This document shows, in pieces, positions 1 through 19,700 of a stretch of 64,000 bases of DNA. Source of the stretch: Tribonema minus (taxonomy: Eukaryota > Sar > Xanthophyceae > Tribonematales > Tribonemataceae); contig JAFCMP010000519.1 of NCBI GenBank assembly GCA_017506865.1, positions 682,001 to 746,000 on the forward strand, read 5' to 3'. The notes under the pieces are model-generated. The model made no database searches. It had not been told where the DNA came from and saw only the letters and a program-made list of their open reading frames with translations. A program made the position numbers and the translations under genes. Positions within the stretch are counted from its first letter, which is position 1; the number at the start of each line of letters is the position of its first letter.

Positions 1-322
1 TAGACCTTGACATGTGATTGAGAGCTGGCCTGACCTTAGTTGAAGGCAGGTGCAACTAGTTGGGTCACATGCCAAAGGGCACATCAAAGTAGCATGCACA
101 GCATCAGAACCCCCCCTGCAAGCAGCAAGCCCGAACCTTGCTGTGCCAGCCATCGTCCAGCCCCAAGCCTTCCGTCTCTCAGCAGCAGAATAAAATATCC
201 GGTAAGCGCATCGCGTTTCCTTTCGCATAACATTTCATTTGAGTTCTCTGAAGCGTGTCTACTTGTTTTGCTCTTCCAGCTTGCTTGTTTGCATTCATGA
301 CAGCATCACAAGGTAAGCCGCT

Positions 323-1375
323 TCATTCGGGGCTAGCGATGGGTGCCGCATCTGCTATGGCAGCGGCTTGGGCAGCTGCCATCTCCTTTGTCCTGGTTGC
401 TTGCTGTGGTGCACTGCTGACCGTCACGGCTAGGGCCGCAATGTTGGGAATGGTAGTATGACAAGCCGCAGGCGAACTTGAGTCGCCGCCCGGTGCTAAC
501 TGTGAGTGCGTGGCCGCTATGTTCAAGCCGCTGACGGTAATGTTGTCCTGCGCTGCTGCTCCTGCTGCTGGTGCTGCTGGTGGCTGCGTTGCGGGCATCG
601 CAAAACTACGATTCATGTTTAACTCCTCTGCTACAACCTTTACCTCCTCTTCAACGACATGCTTTGCTGCTGTTGCTGCTGCTGCCCCTGCTGTTGCTCC
701 TGTTGTTGCTTCTGGTGTTGCTGCTGCTGTTGTCTCACATGCCCGCGCTGTGGCAGCTGCTACTTGAAAAGTGAACTTGTGGGAAATTCTCTGCACCTCG
801 GGGTCCGCCAACGCTGTCCTCATTGCTGCCGCTGCCGTCAACATAGTCTCAAACTGCGCTATCACTGCTTTTATATTATCGGGCTCATCGGTTTGTGCCG
901 TTTGTGGCAGGGACACCGAGACTCCAGCGCCCTTGACTGCCACATTAGCAATACTGCCATTTAGAGCTGTGCACCTCTGCTGGCCCAGCCTCCTTGCTGC
1001 TGCTGCCTGCGCCAGCCGCTGCAATTGCAGCTCCGCAGCAGCTGCTGCTGCCATGGCGTCAGCAATGGCCTGCTCCTCCGCTGCCTCTGCTGCGTCGGCT
1101 TCATGCCGCAGATGTTCCTCGGCAACAACAACGAGAGCAGCTGCTTTGACCGCCGCCACAGCGGCTTTATTGGCCAGGCGGCACTGTGTCTCCGCTGCTG
1201 CTGCATTCAGCTCCGCTTGCACCTCCGTCTGTTGCATCTCCGCAGCGGCATCTGGGCCTGCCACACACTGCTGACATCGACTAAGCTCATGGCTCTCACT
1301 GTTATTGACCGGCATTTTAGAGCAAACTCTACTGTCCATATAGCTGGCGCAGAGTGCTGCCCGCTGCAGCTTCAA
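323..1375 (-). CDS. Ala-rich hypothetical protein, 350 aa ORF
   Basis: A single open frame of 350 codons with no family that I recognise. The first 130 residues are rich in Ala, Glu and Gln and look helical or coiled-coil (runs such as AEEHLRHEADAAEAAEEQ). The middle contains a less biased stretch (DEPDNIKAVIAQFETMLTAA), and the last 150 residues are Ala/Thr/Pro-rich and probably disordered. Part of the openness of the frame may simply come from GCN-repeat DNA, because the opposite strand is also open over the same stretch. No splice sites or echoes were seen here. It could be a real intronless gene, an exon of a larger gene, or a mobile-element-derived ORF. Confidence 0.35.
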   Translation of the reverse strand: MKLQRAALCASYMDSRVCSKMPVNNSESHELSRCQQCVAGPDAAAEMQQTEVQAELNAAAAETQCRLANKAAVAAVKAAALVVVAEEHLRHEADAAEAAEEQAIADAMAAAAAAELQLQRLAQAAAARRLGQQRCTALNGSIANVAVKGAGVSVSLPQTAQTDEPDNIKAVIAQFETMLTAAAAMRTALADPEVQRISHKFTFQVAAATARACETTAAATPEATTGATAGAAAATAAKHVVEEEVKVVAEELNMNRSFAMPATQPPAAPAAGAAAQDNITVSGLNIAATHSQLAPGGDSSSPAACHTTIPNIAALAVTVSSAPQQATRTKEMAAAQAAAIADAAPIASPE

Positions 1376-2168
1376 AAGTAGGTAATCTTGCTCAAAGCCG
1401 CCCGTGCCTCTCCTTCATACCACTCTTCTTTGCTTCTAAACGTGGGACTCGCGCAAAATGGCACGATGTCAGATCGTGCGGCTTACTCCCGCCCTGCAGC
1501 CGGCCTTTGACGGTTTCGCGGTTGAAGTTGGGAAAAATTGCAGTTGAAGTTGAAGTTCTCACTCTCGTGATTCCAGCGATGCAGCGCTTCAACGTCTCCT
1601 GATGAGCACAGCACATCATCCAACACAGTGAAATCACAGAAAGAGCGGCAACAGCTACACGTCGCAAACGGCCGTTGACGTACTCTGCGCTGCATTGTGA
1701 GTGTGTCAGCACGTCAGTGCCCATTTCAAAGGCGAGAAACCTCACTTGCGGCGAAAATGGTCTATGCATCACATGTATTTTTGTCCAATCTAACGGTCGC
1801 GCCAGATTTCCTGGACCTGCCCCACTGGCAATGTCTGTGAATCTCGCCTTGCTCATCAAAATTTGGCCACCGGCCAACAAAATTGTATGCAGCCATGCTC
1901 CCTCCCCCCCGCCCCCCCCCACCCTCCCTCCCCCCGATCAAGAGAGAGGGCGAAGCAAGACCTAGGGCATACACCAGCCTTGCATCAAAACTGTGCGATC
2001 GCGCGGCGGTCGACACACTTCACTTCAAGTGACGTGCCAGCCACCTGCCCTGTATTGGACCACAACTTCCCACCACATACATGCCGCTATGCCCAAAAAT
2101 CGCCGCGTTGCATGGTGATCTCTTCAAATGCTAAGCCCCCCCCCCCCTCCCACCCCCCCCCCGCCCCC
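1376..2168. other. Non-coding interval, no gene recognised
   Basis: I see no convincing coding sequence here. Between 1523 and 1560 the word GTTGAAGTT occurs repeatedly; this word recurs throughout the window near intron borders. Poly-C tracts lie at about 1902-1933 and 2136-2168, just downstream of the stop codon of the dehydrogenase gene on the other strand. Confidence 0.5.
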
Positions 2169-5081
2169 CTAAAGGCGGCTTACGGGACCACGCTTGTCCC
2201 CTTCCCACTTGTAGAACCCCTCGCCGCTCTTCCTGCCGAGCTTGCCGGCATCGACCATGGCACGCAGGCAGTCGGGCACGACGAACGCGGGCTCCGAGGG
2301 GAAGTTGTCCACCCACCCCTGTTCAGGTCGTAAAGAGTGCACGCGAAATCAGCATCTCAAACTTCAACAAGAAGTTGTCCACCCCCACCCTGTAGAGGTC
2401 GTGAAGACTGCATGCAGAATCAGCATCTGAAACTTCAACAAGAAGTTGTCCACCCACCCGCTGTACAGACCGTGAATGACGCGCACAATGCATGCGGTAT
2501 CAACATGTTACACTTCAATAAGCAGGCGCTAAGACAGACGTACTTTTCAATTGCACCAGAAGGCTTGCGCACTACCTGGTCAAACTTTCGCAGCCAGGTA
2601 CCAGCAAAATGGACTCACATGTACCCCTCCCTCACGTAAGCAGCAGTATGGCAGTCACCCGTGGTGCTGCTGAAACAACTACATACATTACATATTACGG
2701 GGCAAAGTGCCCCTGCAGAACAACAGCACATGCATAAGCCAACGCAGTTCACAAGCGAGAGCGGTTCCCAAGTCAAAGCAGTCCCGCAAGGCTTATCTAT
2801 GCTTGTATACAAATCATACTTCAGAATACTTAGAGGTACTACAAACAATGTACATCTGCAGAATGAAGAGGCACGTGTCCAGGCTGGCGTAGTCCCGTGA
2901 GTGCGAGCGGCCCCATGTGTAATTTTTCCATGCTTATACATATCATACTTCAAAGTATGTAGAGGTACTACAAATATAGACATACTACAATATATATATA
3001 CATGTACTTCTATATATACATGTACCGCACCTGCAGGATGAAGAGGCACGTGTCCAGGCCGACATAGTCCGCGAGCGCGAGCGGTCCCATGGGGTGCCCC
3101 GCGCCCAGCTCCATGCTCTTGTCAATGTCCTCCACGGAGGCGTCGCCGCGGTCCACCATGAGCATGGCCTGCGCAAGCGCCGGCACCACTGCGACGACAT
3201 GCACGCAGCACAAGCATGCACGACTTTGACATCCAATCAGGGATCGTTTATAAGGTCACTGTTCGGGCAGAGGTGGTCCTGCCCGTGCATCGCTTTCGAC
3301 AGTAGGTACTTCTGAGTCACGATATGACCAACACGCAGAGGTCGCGTTAGAGCATACTGATTTACCATCCCATGCGGTGTGCTGGACAAGTGAAAGCTGC
3401 AGATGCAACCATGAGCATGGCCTGTGCCAGCGCCGGCACCACTGCGATGTTACGATAGCAGCAGACACGAAGTGTACGTGCACGGCCGAAATAGAGCGCG
3501 CGCACATCAGAGCCAAGTGCTACAGACCGCACCGCTATGATGCGATGGGGGCAATGAGCAGATATGCACACGGACGATGGTCACCATGTACAAATGACGA
3601 CTTGTGTAGGCGGCACGTGATTTAGGCAATGCCGCAGGCGGCATTCATGCACATGAATCATGCAGTCCGTGTGTACGTATAATCACTTACGTAGGCGGTT
3701 CACGATGAACCCCGGCGTGTCCTTGCAGCTGACCGGGTGCTTGCCGATGGAGTTGACGAATGCACGGCATTGCTCAAACACCGCGGGGTCCGTTGCGTCT
3801 GTGCGTACCACCTCCACCAGCTTCATGACCTGAGATGCGCATGCACATGGGACAGGGCAAGTGCACACGGGTGAGGGCTTCAGAAACAGCTTGATCATCC
3901 ATGTTGAAGTGAGCACCACCGCCAGGAACTCCGCTTCGATAAGGTGTGAATCCGTCAAAGTCGAGGCGAGTTGAGTCGCAGCGTATCGTTCTGTGGTGCT
4001 CCACGACTGCACAAGCTCGATGCATGCAATGCACCGCCGTCATGAGCGTCACGCAAGAGCAGGAAACAGTTCAAGCTAGATGGTTTGCCATTGACGAGAC
4101 ATTTTACTTAAGAATGCAATGCTCCTGAGCCTCTCAGGAGATCATATGGGCTCGACAAAGATCAAAGATAGCGACAGCCGCAGTCAGTATACCTGGCAGG
4201 AGGTTTCATTGGCCACCACATGCTGCTTGCGAACAATGTGGTCACTGTCACTGAATGCCTTTGTATGGGTACTGCTCGGATCTCCCAGCGCAACCTAGAG
4301 ATCACCGCCATTTGATATGTGAATGTCGGCGCGACGAAGTCATCTCACTGCATCAAGGATCCACTGGTTGCATTTCTACATCACAATTATAACTGGTATA
4401 CGCGATAAGATAAGATGTGTTAAGTTGCGCCTGCCGCAGCAGATCGGGACGCACCTGCTTCGCTCAGCAATGCATTAGGTGAAAGGTACAGCATATCGGC
4501 AGAATGGCACCACGCAACAATATTTCCAAGCGTAGCAATTTAGTCACCTGCACGGGGTTGAAGAAGTGAAGCCCCACCACGCGATCTGGCCTGCCGCTGG
4601 CTCCCGCCATGTCCGCGATCTTCAGCGAGCTCGTGTTGCTCGCCAGTATGCAGCTCGGCTTCGTCAGCAGGCCCAGTTCCGTGTACAGGGGCAGCTTGAT
4701 GGCAGGGTTCTCCGTGATGGCCTCTATCACCAGATCGCAGTCCGCCAGGCCCGCCCTGTCCGTTGTGTAGGAGATGCGGCTGAGGTAGTCGGCTCCCTGA
4801 GACTCCGCATCTGCCTCCGTGAGCTTGCCACGGGCCACGCTTCTCGACAGCTGCCTCTTGATGGAGGCCTCGATGCGGCCCTTGCCTGCACCGATGGCGT
4901 CCTCTGTGGCCTCCAGACCTACGACTTCGTAGCGCTTGCCGGGAGCCATGGACGCTGCTTGCACTATGCCGTGGCCCATCAGCCCCAGGCCGATCACTCC
5001 CACCTTGTTGATCGATGTGGTCATATGTCTTGTGGCTGAACGGGTGTAGGGCATCACCCTGGCTGCTGCGTTGCGTAGCAT
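2169..5081 (-). CDS. HADH: 3-hydroxyacyl-CoA dehydrogenase, probably mitochondrial (4 exons)
   Basis: Oxidises (S)-3-hydroxyacyl-CoA to 3-ketoacyl-CoA with NAD+, the third step of beta-oxidation; 3-hydroxybutyryl-CoA is a possible substrate. Inferred exons on the minus strand are 5081-4548, 3829-3691, 3188-3031 and 2318-2169, giving 326 aa (family about 310). Residues 1-25 ([20 protein letters not shown]) are Arg-rich without acids and look like a mitochondrial presequence. A Rossmann fold follows with [27 protein letters not shown] and the catalytic-His motif GLHFFNPVQ. The C-terminal domain has [10 protein letters not shown] and [19 protein letters not shown], and the last exon ends in [13 protein letters not shown]. 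Introns 2 and 3 contain echo copies of the exon 3 and exon 4 edges. The gene is divergent from cpn60 with 194 bp between the start codons. The family call is firm; exact borders are by eye. Confidence 0.9.
2300..2465 (-). repeat. Acceptor-side echoes of HADH exon 4 (2 copies)
   Basis: The exon 4 start (acceptor at 2319-2320 on the minus strand, coding GWVDNF) is echoed at about 2346-2391 and 2418-2462. Both echoes carry the same GTGGACAACTTC core with an upstream CAG. The two echoes share flanking sequence (AATCAGCATCT) and have a period of about 72 nt, so the intron part was copied too. Confidence 0.75.
2859..2917 (-). repeat. Donor-side echo of HADH exon 3
   Basis: A diverged copy of the exon 3 end, coding the [19 protein letters not shown] region in the parent (3031-3095). 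It ends in CTGCAG followed by AT instead of the parental GT, so the donor site looks decayed. Confidence 0.7.
3408..3446 (-). repeat. Acceptor-side echo of HADH exon 3
   Basis: Copy of the first about 35 nt of exon 3 ([11 protein letters not shown] in the parent, 3150-3188) together with its CGCAG acceptor. It lies about 258 nt upstream in the intron and has only a few substitutions. Confidence 0.75.
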
Positions 5082-5275
5082 GATTCTGCTATGCAGATCG
5101 AATTGACACTGGTGCTGGCGGGCTGCTGGGAGTCGCAGGTGGCTGCGAGAACGAATGGATTTGCAGATTCTCGAGAGCTCAACTTCAACTTCAACGTCAA
5201 CAACTCAGACTTGATGACTCGAGTTCGCCCTTGCCCGACCGCATGTTGGTTGTACTGCCAGCTTTCAGCGTAGTC
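5082..5275. promoter_or_regulatory. Divergent promoter region between HADH and cpn60
   Basis: The 194-bp interval separates the two start codons of divergently transcribed genes and must hold both promoters and 5' UTRs, unless non-coding exons lie further out. It contains CAACTTCAACTTCAACGTC at 5180-5200, the word family found all over the window. No TATA box was identified. Confidence 0.5.
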
Positions 5276-14182
<8,907 letters not shown>

Positions 14183-15599
14183 GGTTGACGCTCCCGCACT
14201 TCGCACTTGAAGTGCGTGGCGGCCGCAGCGACAGCGACTGGCGCTGTGCGTGGCCGTGACTGGTGGCAGCGCTCTCCCCTTCCTCCCCCCCCCCCCCCCC
14301 CCCGCGCGCTGTGCGTGTGCGCTTTGCACGTGCGCCTGCCTGGCTTCGAGCAGCAGCGACCTGGGCCAGAGAACATCTCTGGCACCACCGGGAGCCTGCG
14401 AGAAGTCGCCATGCACATCGATGCAACAAGCGAATTGGGGCACACTAGGGACCAAGGGGGGGTAAGGGAGGAGGGGTTTACGGCGCTTGGCCAATGACCC
14501 CGCACCTGCGCCAGTGTCGGCATGGAAGCATGCGACTGCTGGCTAGAGCAGCAGTTGCAGCTGGTTGCATCGTATCGCGTGAGGCGATCTTGTCTTTCTG
14601 TTAACATCACAACTCAACCATTGTTACCACTCTTCTGGTTGCTACAGGTTCCTTGTCGTCGCCTGGGTGTCTGTGCCTGTGTGCCTGCGCAATCTCTCAC
14701 ACAGTGAAGCTGCACTAGAGACAGTGCATGAGACTGAACGTAAACCTTAGGCGGGGTAGATGCGCAAGTGATGGTAAGGTTGATGCATTGGCTCAGCATT
14801 ATGATGGTGTCAGCTATCATCTGCAAAGAAGTCATGCACAGCACCTCCAGCGCTATGTGCCTCAGGCGCACATGACCATCGCCACAATTGTGTCTGCAAG
14901 GAGCATCTGCCCCCCCCCCTCCCAACTCAGGTTCAGTGAATCATGTCACACGAGAAGTATGCCATGCGCGCAGGCCGGGGCACAGCATAGCCAGCGTTGT
15001 GCCCCCAAGGCGAGAGGGCTGGCTGCTCTGGCGACCGACATGACTGCTTGCTTATTCTGCCGCAACAGCGCCCGCCGTGCATGCTTCATCAGAGCCAGGC
15101 AGCTGCTTTTGTAACGTTTGCGCACACCGTCGTGCTTGCAGAGTGTATGCATGTAGCAGCTTCCGCATTGCGCGCCGCGCAGAATCGCCGCACTTCATGC
15201 GCAATGCCGCGGCATACGTCCATCGATAATGTGACCAAAAAACATGGTTGCGGGAGTCCTTGCATTGTAGCAGTGTTCACTAGGCGCATATGTTGTGACA
15301 CCTCAAGCATGTAGATAAGGGAGGCGGAGGCCGATCAATATTGTTTGAAGAGTCTTGCAATTCTTGCAAGCTTTGGCGTGCATTGAGGCATAGGGACCCT
15401 CAGCAAGCTGGACCGTTCATGTCATGCAAAACAGTTCATGCGTATGTCCAGCATCAGGTGCATGCACAGCCAAGCCGCAGGCAATGAAAGAGCTTAGAAA
15501 CTTTGCGGCAAAATGCGGAATTGCTGACTTTCATCAGCCGTGCACTCCTATTCTGATACTTCGCATATATTCTAGCTCTCACTACACTGTCGCAAACCT
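14183..15599. other. Intergenic region after cpn60
   Basis: The cpn60 3' UTR and downstream sequence. There is a 17-21 nt poly-C run at about 14285-14304. Small ORFs on both strands show no family resemblance. I see no gene that I can support here. Confidence 0.5.
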
Positions 15600-16607
15600 C
15601 TAAATCTCACTACTGTGCTCCGCATCACCGTACATGAGCTGCCTCAGCACCCTGGTGAGCCGTACCACATCTTGCCGAATCTGCTGTTCTAAGTGTCGCT
15701 GATGCGCCCTGCTCTCCTGGTCTGTCACAAATTTCTCCTTCAGCGGCAGTGCTCCTAATGTGCAATCCCGCTCTGCTACATCTCTCCTGTAGCCAGAAGT
15801 CATCGGCCTACACGTCAAGCTCGCGGCACAAGCTGGCATATTTGCAGTCTGCATTGACTCAGTCGGGCCCGATGCCAGACAGCCAAGAGCGGGCAGTGAG
15901 TTGGACGCGATGCGAGGCCTGTAGTGGTGCGCCTGTGCGCTAGTGCGGGGCCTTGCGCTCCACTTGCCCCTCCTGTCTTCGAAGCGCGCCCTCGGGTTAG
16001 CGGGAGCTGTGCGCGCCCTTGTTGTAGGTGCGCAAGTTGCCCAATCCGCTTGTTGATAGCTGGGCCACTGTTGCTGTCGCTGTTGAGGCGGTGCTGCTCT
16101 TCTCGAGGCACGGCCTGCTATTGGCCTCGGGCGGTCCGATCCATCGACATGGTTCTGCGCCGCCCTCGCCAAATACGCTAGAGAGACCGCTATGTCACTG
16201 CACTCAGAGTAGACACTCCCTGGACCTCTGGAGGTAGACCATTTGATGCTGCTGCCGCCTGCAATGCCGCCATCAGGCTTTGTCAGCCACCATGTATCGT
16301 CGCCGCAGTCACGATGCAATCTGGGCGGCCCGGGTCTGCGTCGCGGAGGCCGAACTGCGCGGGTGTCACAAAGCAGCGGCGAAACGATGGAAACGTCGCT
16401 GAGCGGCGGCGGGTAATGCAGAGACGACGTGGAAGCCCAGGACAGCTCCAGCGCGTGCATGCACTTGGACACGCTCTGCAGGTTGTGCTTCGCGCGGGCG
16501 TGGTTCGCTAGCGCCACCTTCGGGTTCAGCTGGTGTATCGCGATGGTGTGGAACTGCCTGTCAGCGCTCGCCATCTGCGCAGTCGGTACCTCGGCCAACG
16601 CCAGCAC
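15600..16607 (-). CDS. Unidentified ORF, 335 aa
   Basis: A single open frame of 335 codons. The first 75 residues (for example FHTIAIHQLNPKVALANHAR and SKCMHALELSWAS) and the last 50 (SRAHQRHLEQQIRQDVVRL, probably helical) look protein-like. The middle is Arg/Pro-rich and less convincing. No family was recognised. The general arrangement, helical ends around a basic Pro-rich middle in an isolated intronless ORF, could suit a mobile-element product, but nothing diagnostic such as a zinc knuckle, protease or polymerase motif is visible. It could equally be a lineage-specific gene. Confidence 0.3.
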   Translation of the reverse strand: MLALAEVPTAQMASADRQFHTIAIHQLNPKVALANHARAKHNLQSVSKCMHALELSWASTSSLHYPPPLSDVSIVSPLLCDTRAVRPPRRRPGPPRLHRDCGDDTWWLTKPDGGIAGGSSIKWSTSRGPGSVYSECSDIAVSLAYLARAAQNHVDGSDRPRPIAGRASRRAAPPQQRQQQWPSYQQADWATCAPTTRARTAPANPRARFEDRRGKWSARPRTSAQAHHYRPRIASNSLPALGCLASGPTESMQTANMPACAASLTCRPMTSGYRRDVAERDCTLGALPLKEKFVTDQESRAHQRHLEQQIRQDVVRLTRVLRQLMYGDAEHSSEI

Positions 16608-16795
16608 CTGGCTGCGCAGTCTGTATCTCGGTACTTGGTCTGGAAGCAGTTTGGAATGATTTTTGCCGTTACATTTTTCGCCAACTTCAACAGTATGAAG
16701 TTGGATCTGGCCGCCGATCTTTGGAGTTCTGTCCGATGCACACTCGCTTGCTCATAGTGCTGTGTCTCCACCTCCTTGCTACCACGCTGACAGCC

Positions 16796-19700
16796 ATGAG
16801 TGCAAGGGTAGGGATCGTGACAGGAGCAAACAAGGTGAGGCCCTGAGCTTCAGACTTCGCGCGTTCTACACTCGAATGCTGCCTCGAACCTCGAGCACCT
16901 GTCGCCCTGACGTCTAGTCCATGCTGCGCGTACTGCTGCACTGTTGATAATCATCAAGCGTGCATGTTGTGCCTTGCATGCTCTGCAGGGCATCGGCTTG
17001 GAAATAGCCAGGAAGCTTGGTCGAGAGCAAGGTTGGCTCTGCGTGCTGACGGCGCGTGACGAGGAGAGGGGCCGAAGCGCAGCAGAGAGTCTCCTCAGTG
17101 AAGGAGCGGGGGTCAGATTCAGGCAGCTCGACATCTCGGATCCTGACTCTCGAGAGGTGCGTTTGCAGATATCCTGGTCTCGTTCAAATATTCTAGCCTG
17201 GAGGCAGCATGTTGTGCCTCTGCAAATACTCTAGTCTGGTGCCATCATGATGTGCCTCTGAGTGCCATGTCGTCTGAGAGTAGAAGACGGTTCTGCATGT
17301 GTGCTTGTTGGAGAAACCCACATGGACCTCTGAGATTGAACTGTTGGTGTCGCAAGCTCACAATCACCTACTCTTTGACCCTCCTTGGCTCCTCATCCAT
17401 TCTACCTGCTCTGGCCTGAACCTTCCAAGATTTAACTTTTGGTATCGCAGACGTGCAGTTGGTCACCTATTGATGTTGGCTCCTGATCCTTACATCTACC
17501 TCCGCTCGTGCTCGCGCAGCGCTTTGCCAAGGACGCAGAGCAGGAGTTTACGGCGGGCATCGACGCGCTCGTTAACAATGCGGGGTTCGCCTTCAAGGGA
17601 TCAGGTGATGCAGCGCCATGTGTGCCTTCACGTTTCTGTCATACCCCCCCCCACACTTACACATGCAATGTGCTCTCATGAGTGCATGGTTAACACTGTC
17701 ACGGAGCCCGCAGCACAGCCATGGCCTTCCAGAGCCTTGGCTTGAAGGGTACAGCAATGGGATGTAGCGCATTCTGCATTCGGCAGTGCTGTATATGTCA
17801 ACTGAGCACTACCACCAGGAGCAATGTGCCTTTATGTACTCTACTTCATAAAGGCACATTGCTCCTGGTGGTAGTGCTCAGTTGACATATACAGCACTGC
17901 CGAATGCAGAATGCGCTACATCCCATTGCTGTTGACTACCTTCTTGTCGATAATTAAGGCCCGGGACGGTATTTTGGTATGTTTTTACTGCAGCAACAAT
18001 AAGCACGTCCCCTCTTTTATCGGCTGCATATAATTGCGCCCCCCCCCCCTGTTTTTTCAGCCTCCAGTAGGGCGCAGAATGCATATCGCGATGCTGCTAG
18101 CAGCTAGATAAGGCCTCGCAGTAGCCTATGATGAGCAGAGACAGCAATTGTGGCAGCCGCCTTCGATTTGTCAGACCCACAGATCCTCACAGCAGCTCCA
18201 GGGGGGCTCGCGTGCGTGGAAACTGCGAAAACTTCGATCAACTTCAAGCGTGACCCTGGCAAAATCGGTGACGGCAGAATTCTCCGAGCAATAGCCCATG
18301 CGGCGCAACAGGCACAGGAATCAAGTGCTGAGGGACCTGAGCATGATTTTAATAAGCGTCCCCCCTTTTAATTCGCCTCACAATAAGCACGCCCCCCCCC
18401 CCCCCTTTTTACGCCAGAATCGAAATACCGTCCCGGGGCCTTAATTATCGACAAGACGGTAGTGTCGATGACTCAGGAGGACCGTTTTACAACTGAATCA
18501 GTCTGCCACAGGCACTGCACCTTGGACATCGAAAAACTCCCAACAATGATCTGATGAAATGATGCATGTGCACGCAGTCCCCCGCACTACGGACTTCACA
18601 AAGGCTGACAATCTGCAGGTACTGCCACCCGCCCATATAGAGCAACTGCTTTGCCTCACATGGCTCGTTTGTCCGATGCCTCGATGCGCGTTGGCGCTCT
18701 GTCAGACCCCACGCCCTTTGCGGAGCAGGCCGAGCCCACCATGGACATCAACTTCTTCAGCACGGTGGCCACCACGGAGCGCCTGCTGCCGCTGGTCAAG
18801 CGCAGCCCGCATGGCCGCATTGTGAACGTCGCCAGCATGTCGGGCCACCTGCGCATCGTGCCAGGTCCGTGCGGTCGAAGTGCGTGCGCTGTCTTTGCTT
18901 TGTGGATGACAGAGCGCACCTGCAGATGTCGTGAATGTCGCCAGCATGTCGGGTCACCTGCGTATCGTGCCATGTCCGTGCAGCACGAGGACGGGCGCTG
19001 CCTTTGCCCTGTGTATGACAGAGTGCACCTGCGGATGCTCACCAAATTTGTGAGGTGTGATACCACATGTTTTGCCTCTGCGCGGTTCAGTACACCAAGT
19101 ACTTTGTCGAGGCACTCAACTTGTTCAGGCTCGCGTCGATACGTCCGCGGTCCTGCCAGCTTGCAGCAGCATATGCTTGTGGGCATAGCATGCGAGACAA
19201 GTCGATCTGCTGATGATTCAGGCGCGGTCCCCACAGACAGCTGTAGAATGTCAGCATGTGAAACTCATCGTCGCATTGCACCAGGTCTGCACCGCGCGTA
19301 TCGCTGCAAGTTGAGTGCGATGCGCCCTTGTGAACCATTTACAATGACGCTGCAGCTGGAGAGATGCACTTGCGACTCGAGCCAGCTGAGACACCCGCAA
19401 CGTTGATAACTATTAATTGAGCGATGATGCGTTGCTCACTGCTGTGCCTGACAGACGCGGAGCTTCGCGCCAAGTTTGCCTCTGCGGGCCAACCGGGGGG
19501 GCTGGGGCACGACGAGCTCATGCTGCTGGCGCGGGGGTTTGTGCAGGACGTCAAGGAGGGGAAGCACAAGGAGAAGGGGTGGCCAAACTCGTGCTACGGG
19601 ATGAGGTGAGACGCGCCCTCCCCCCCCCCCCCCCCTCCCCCCCCCCCCCCCCCCCCGCAATCACACAGACCCTGTGGCTGTTGCGCAGAATTCACTGATA

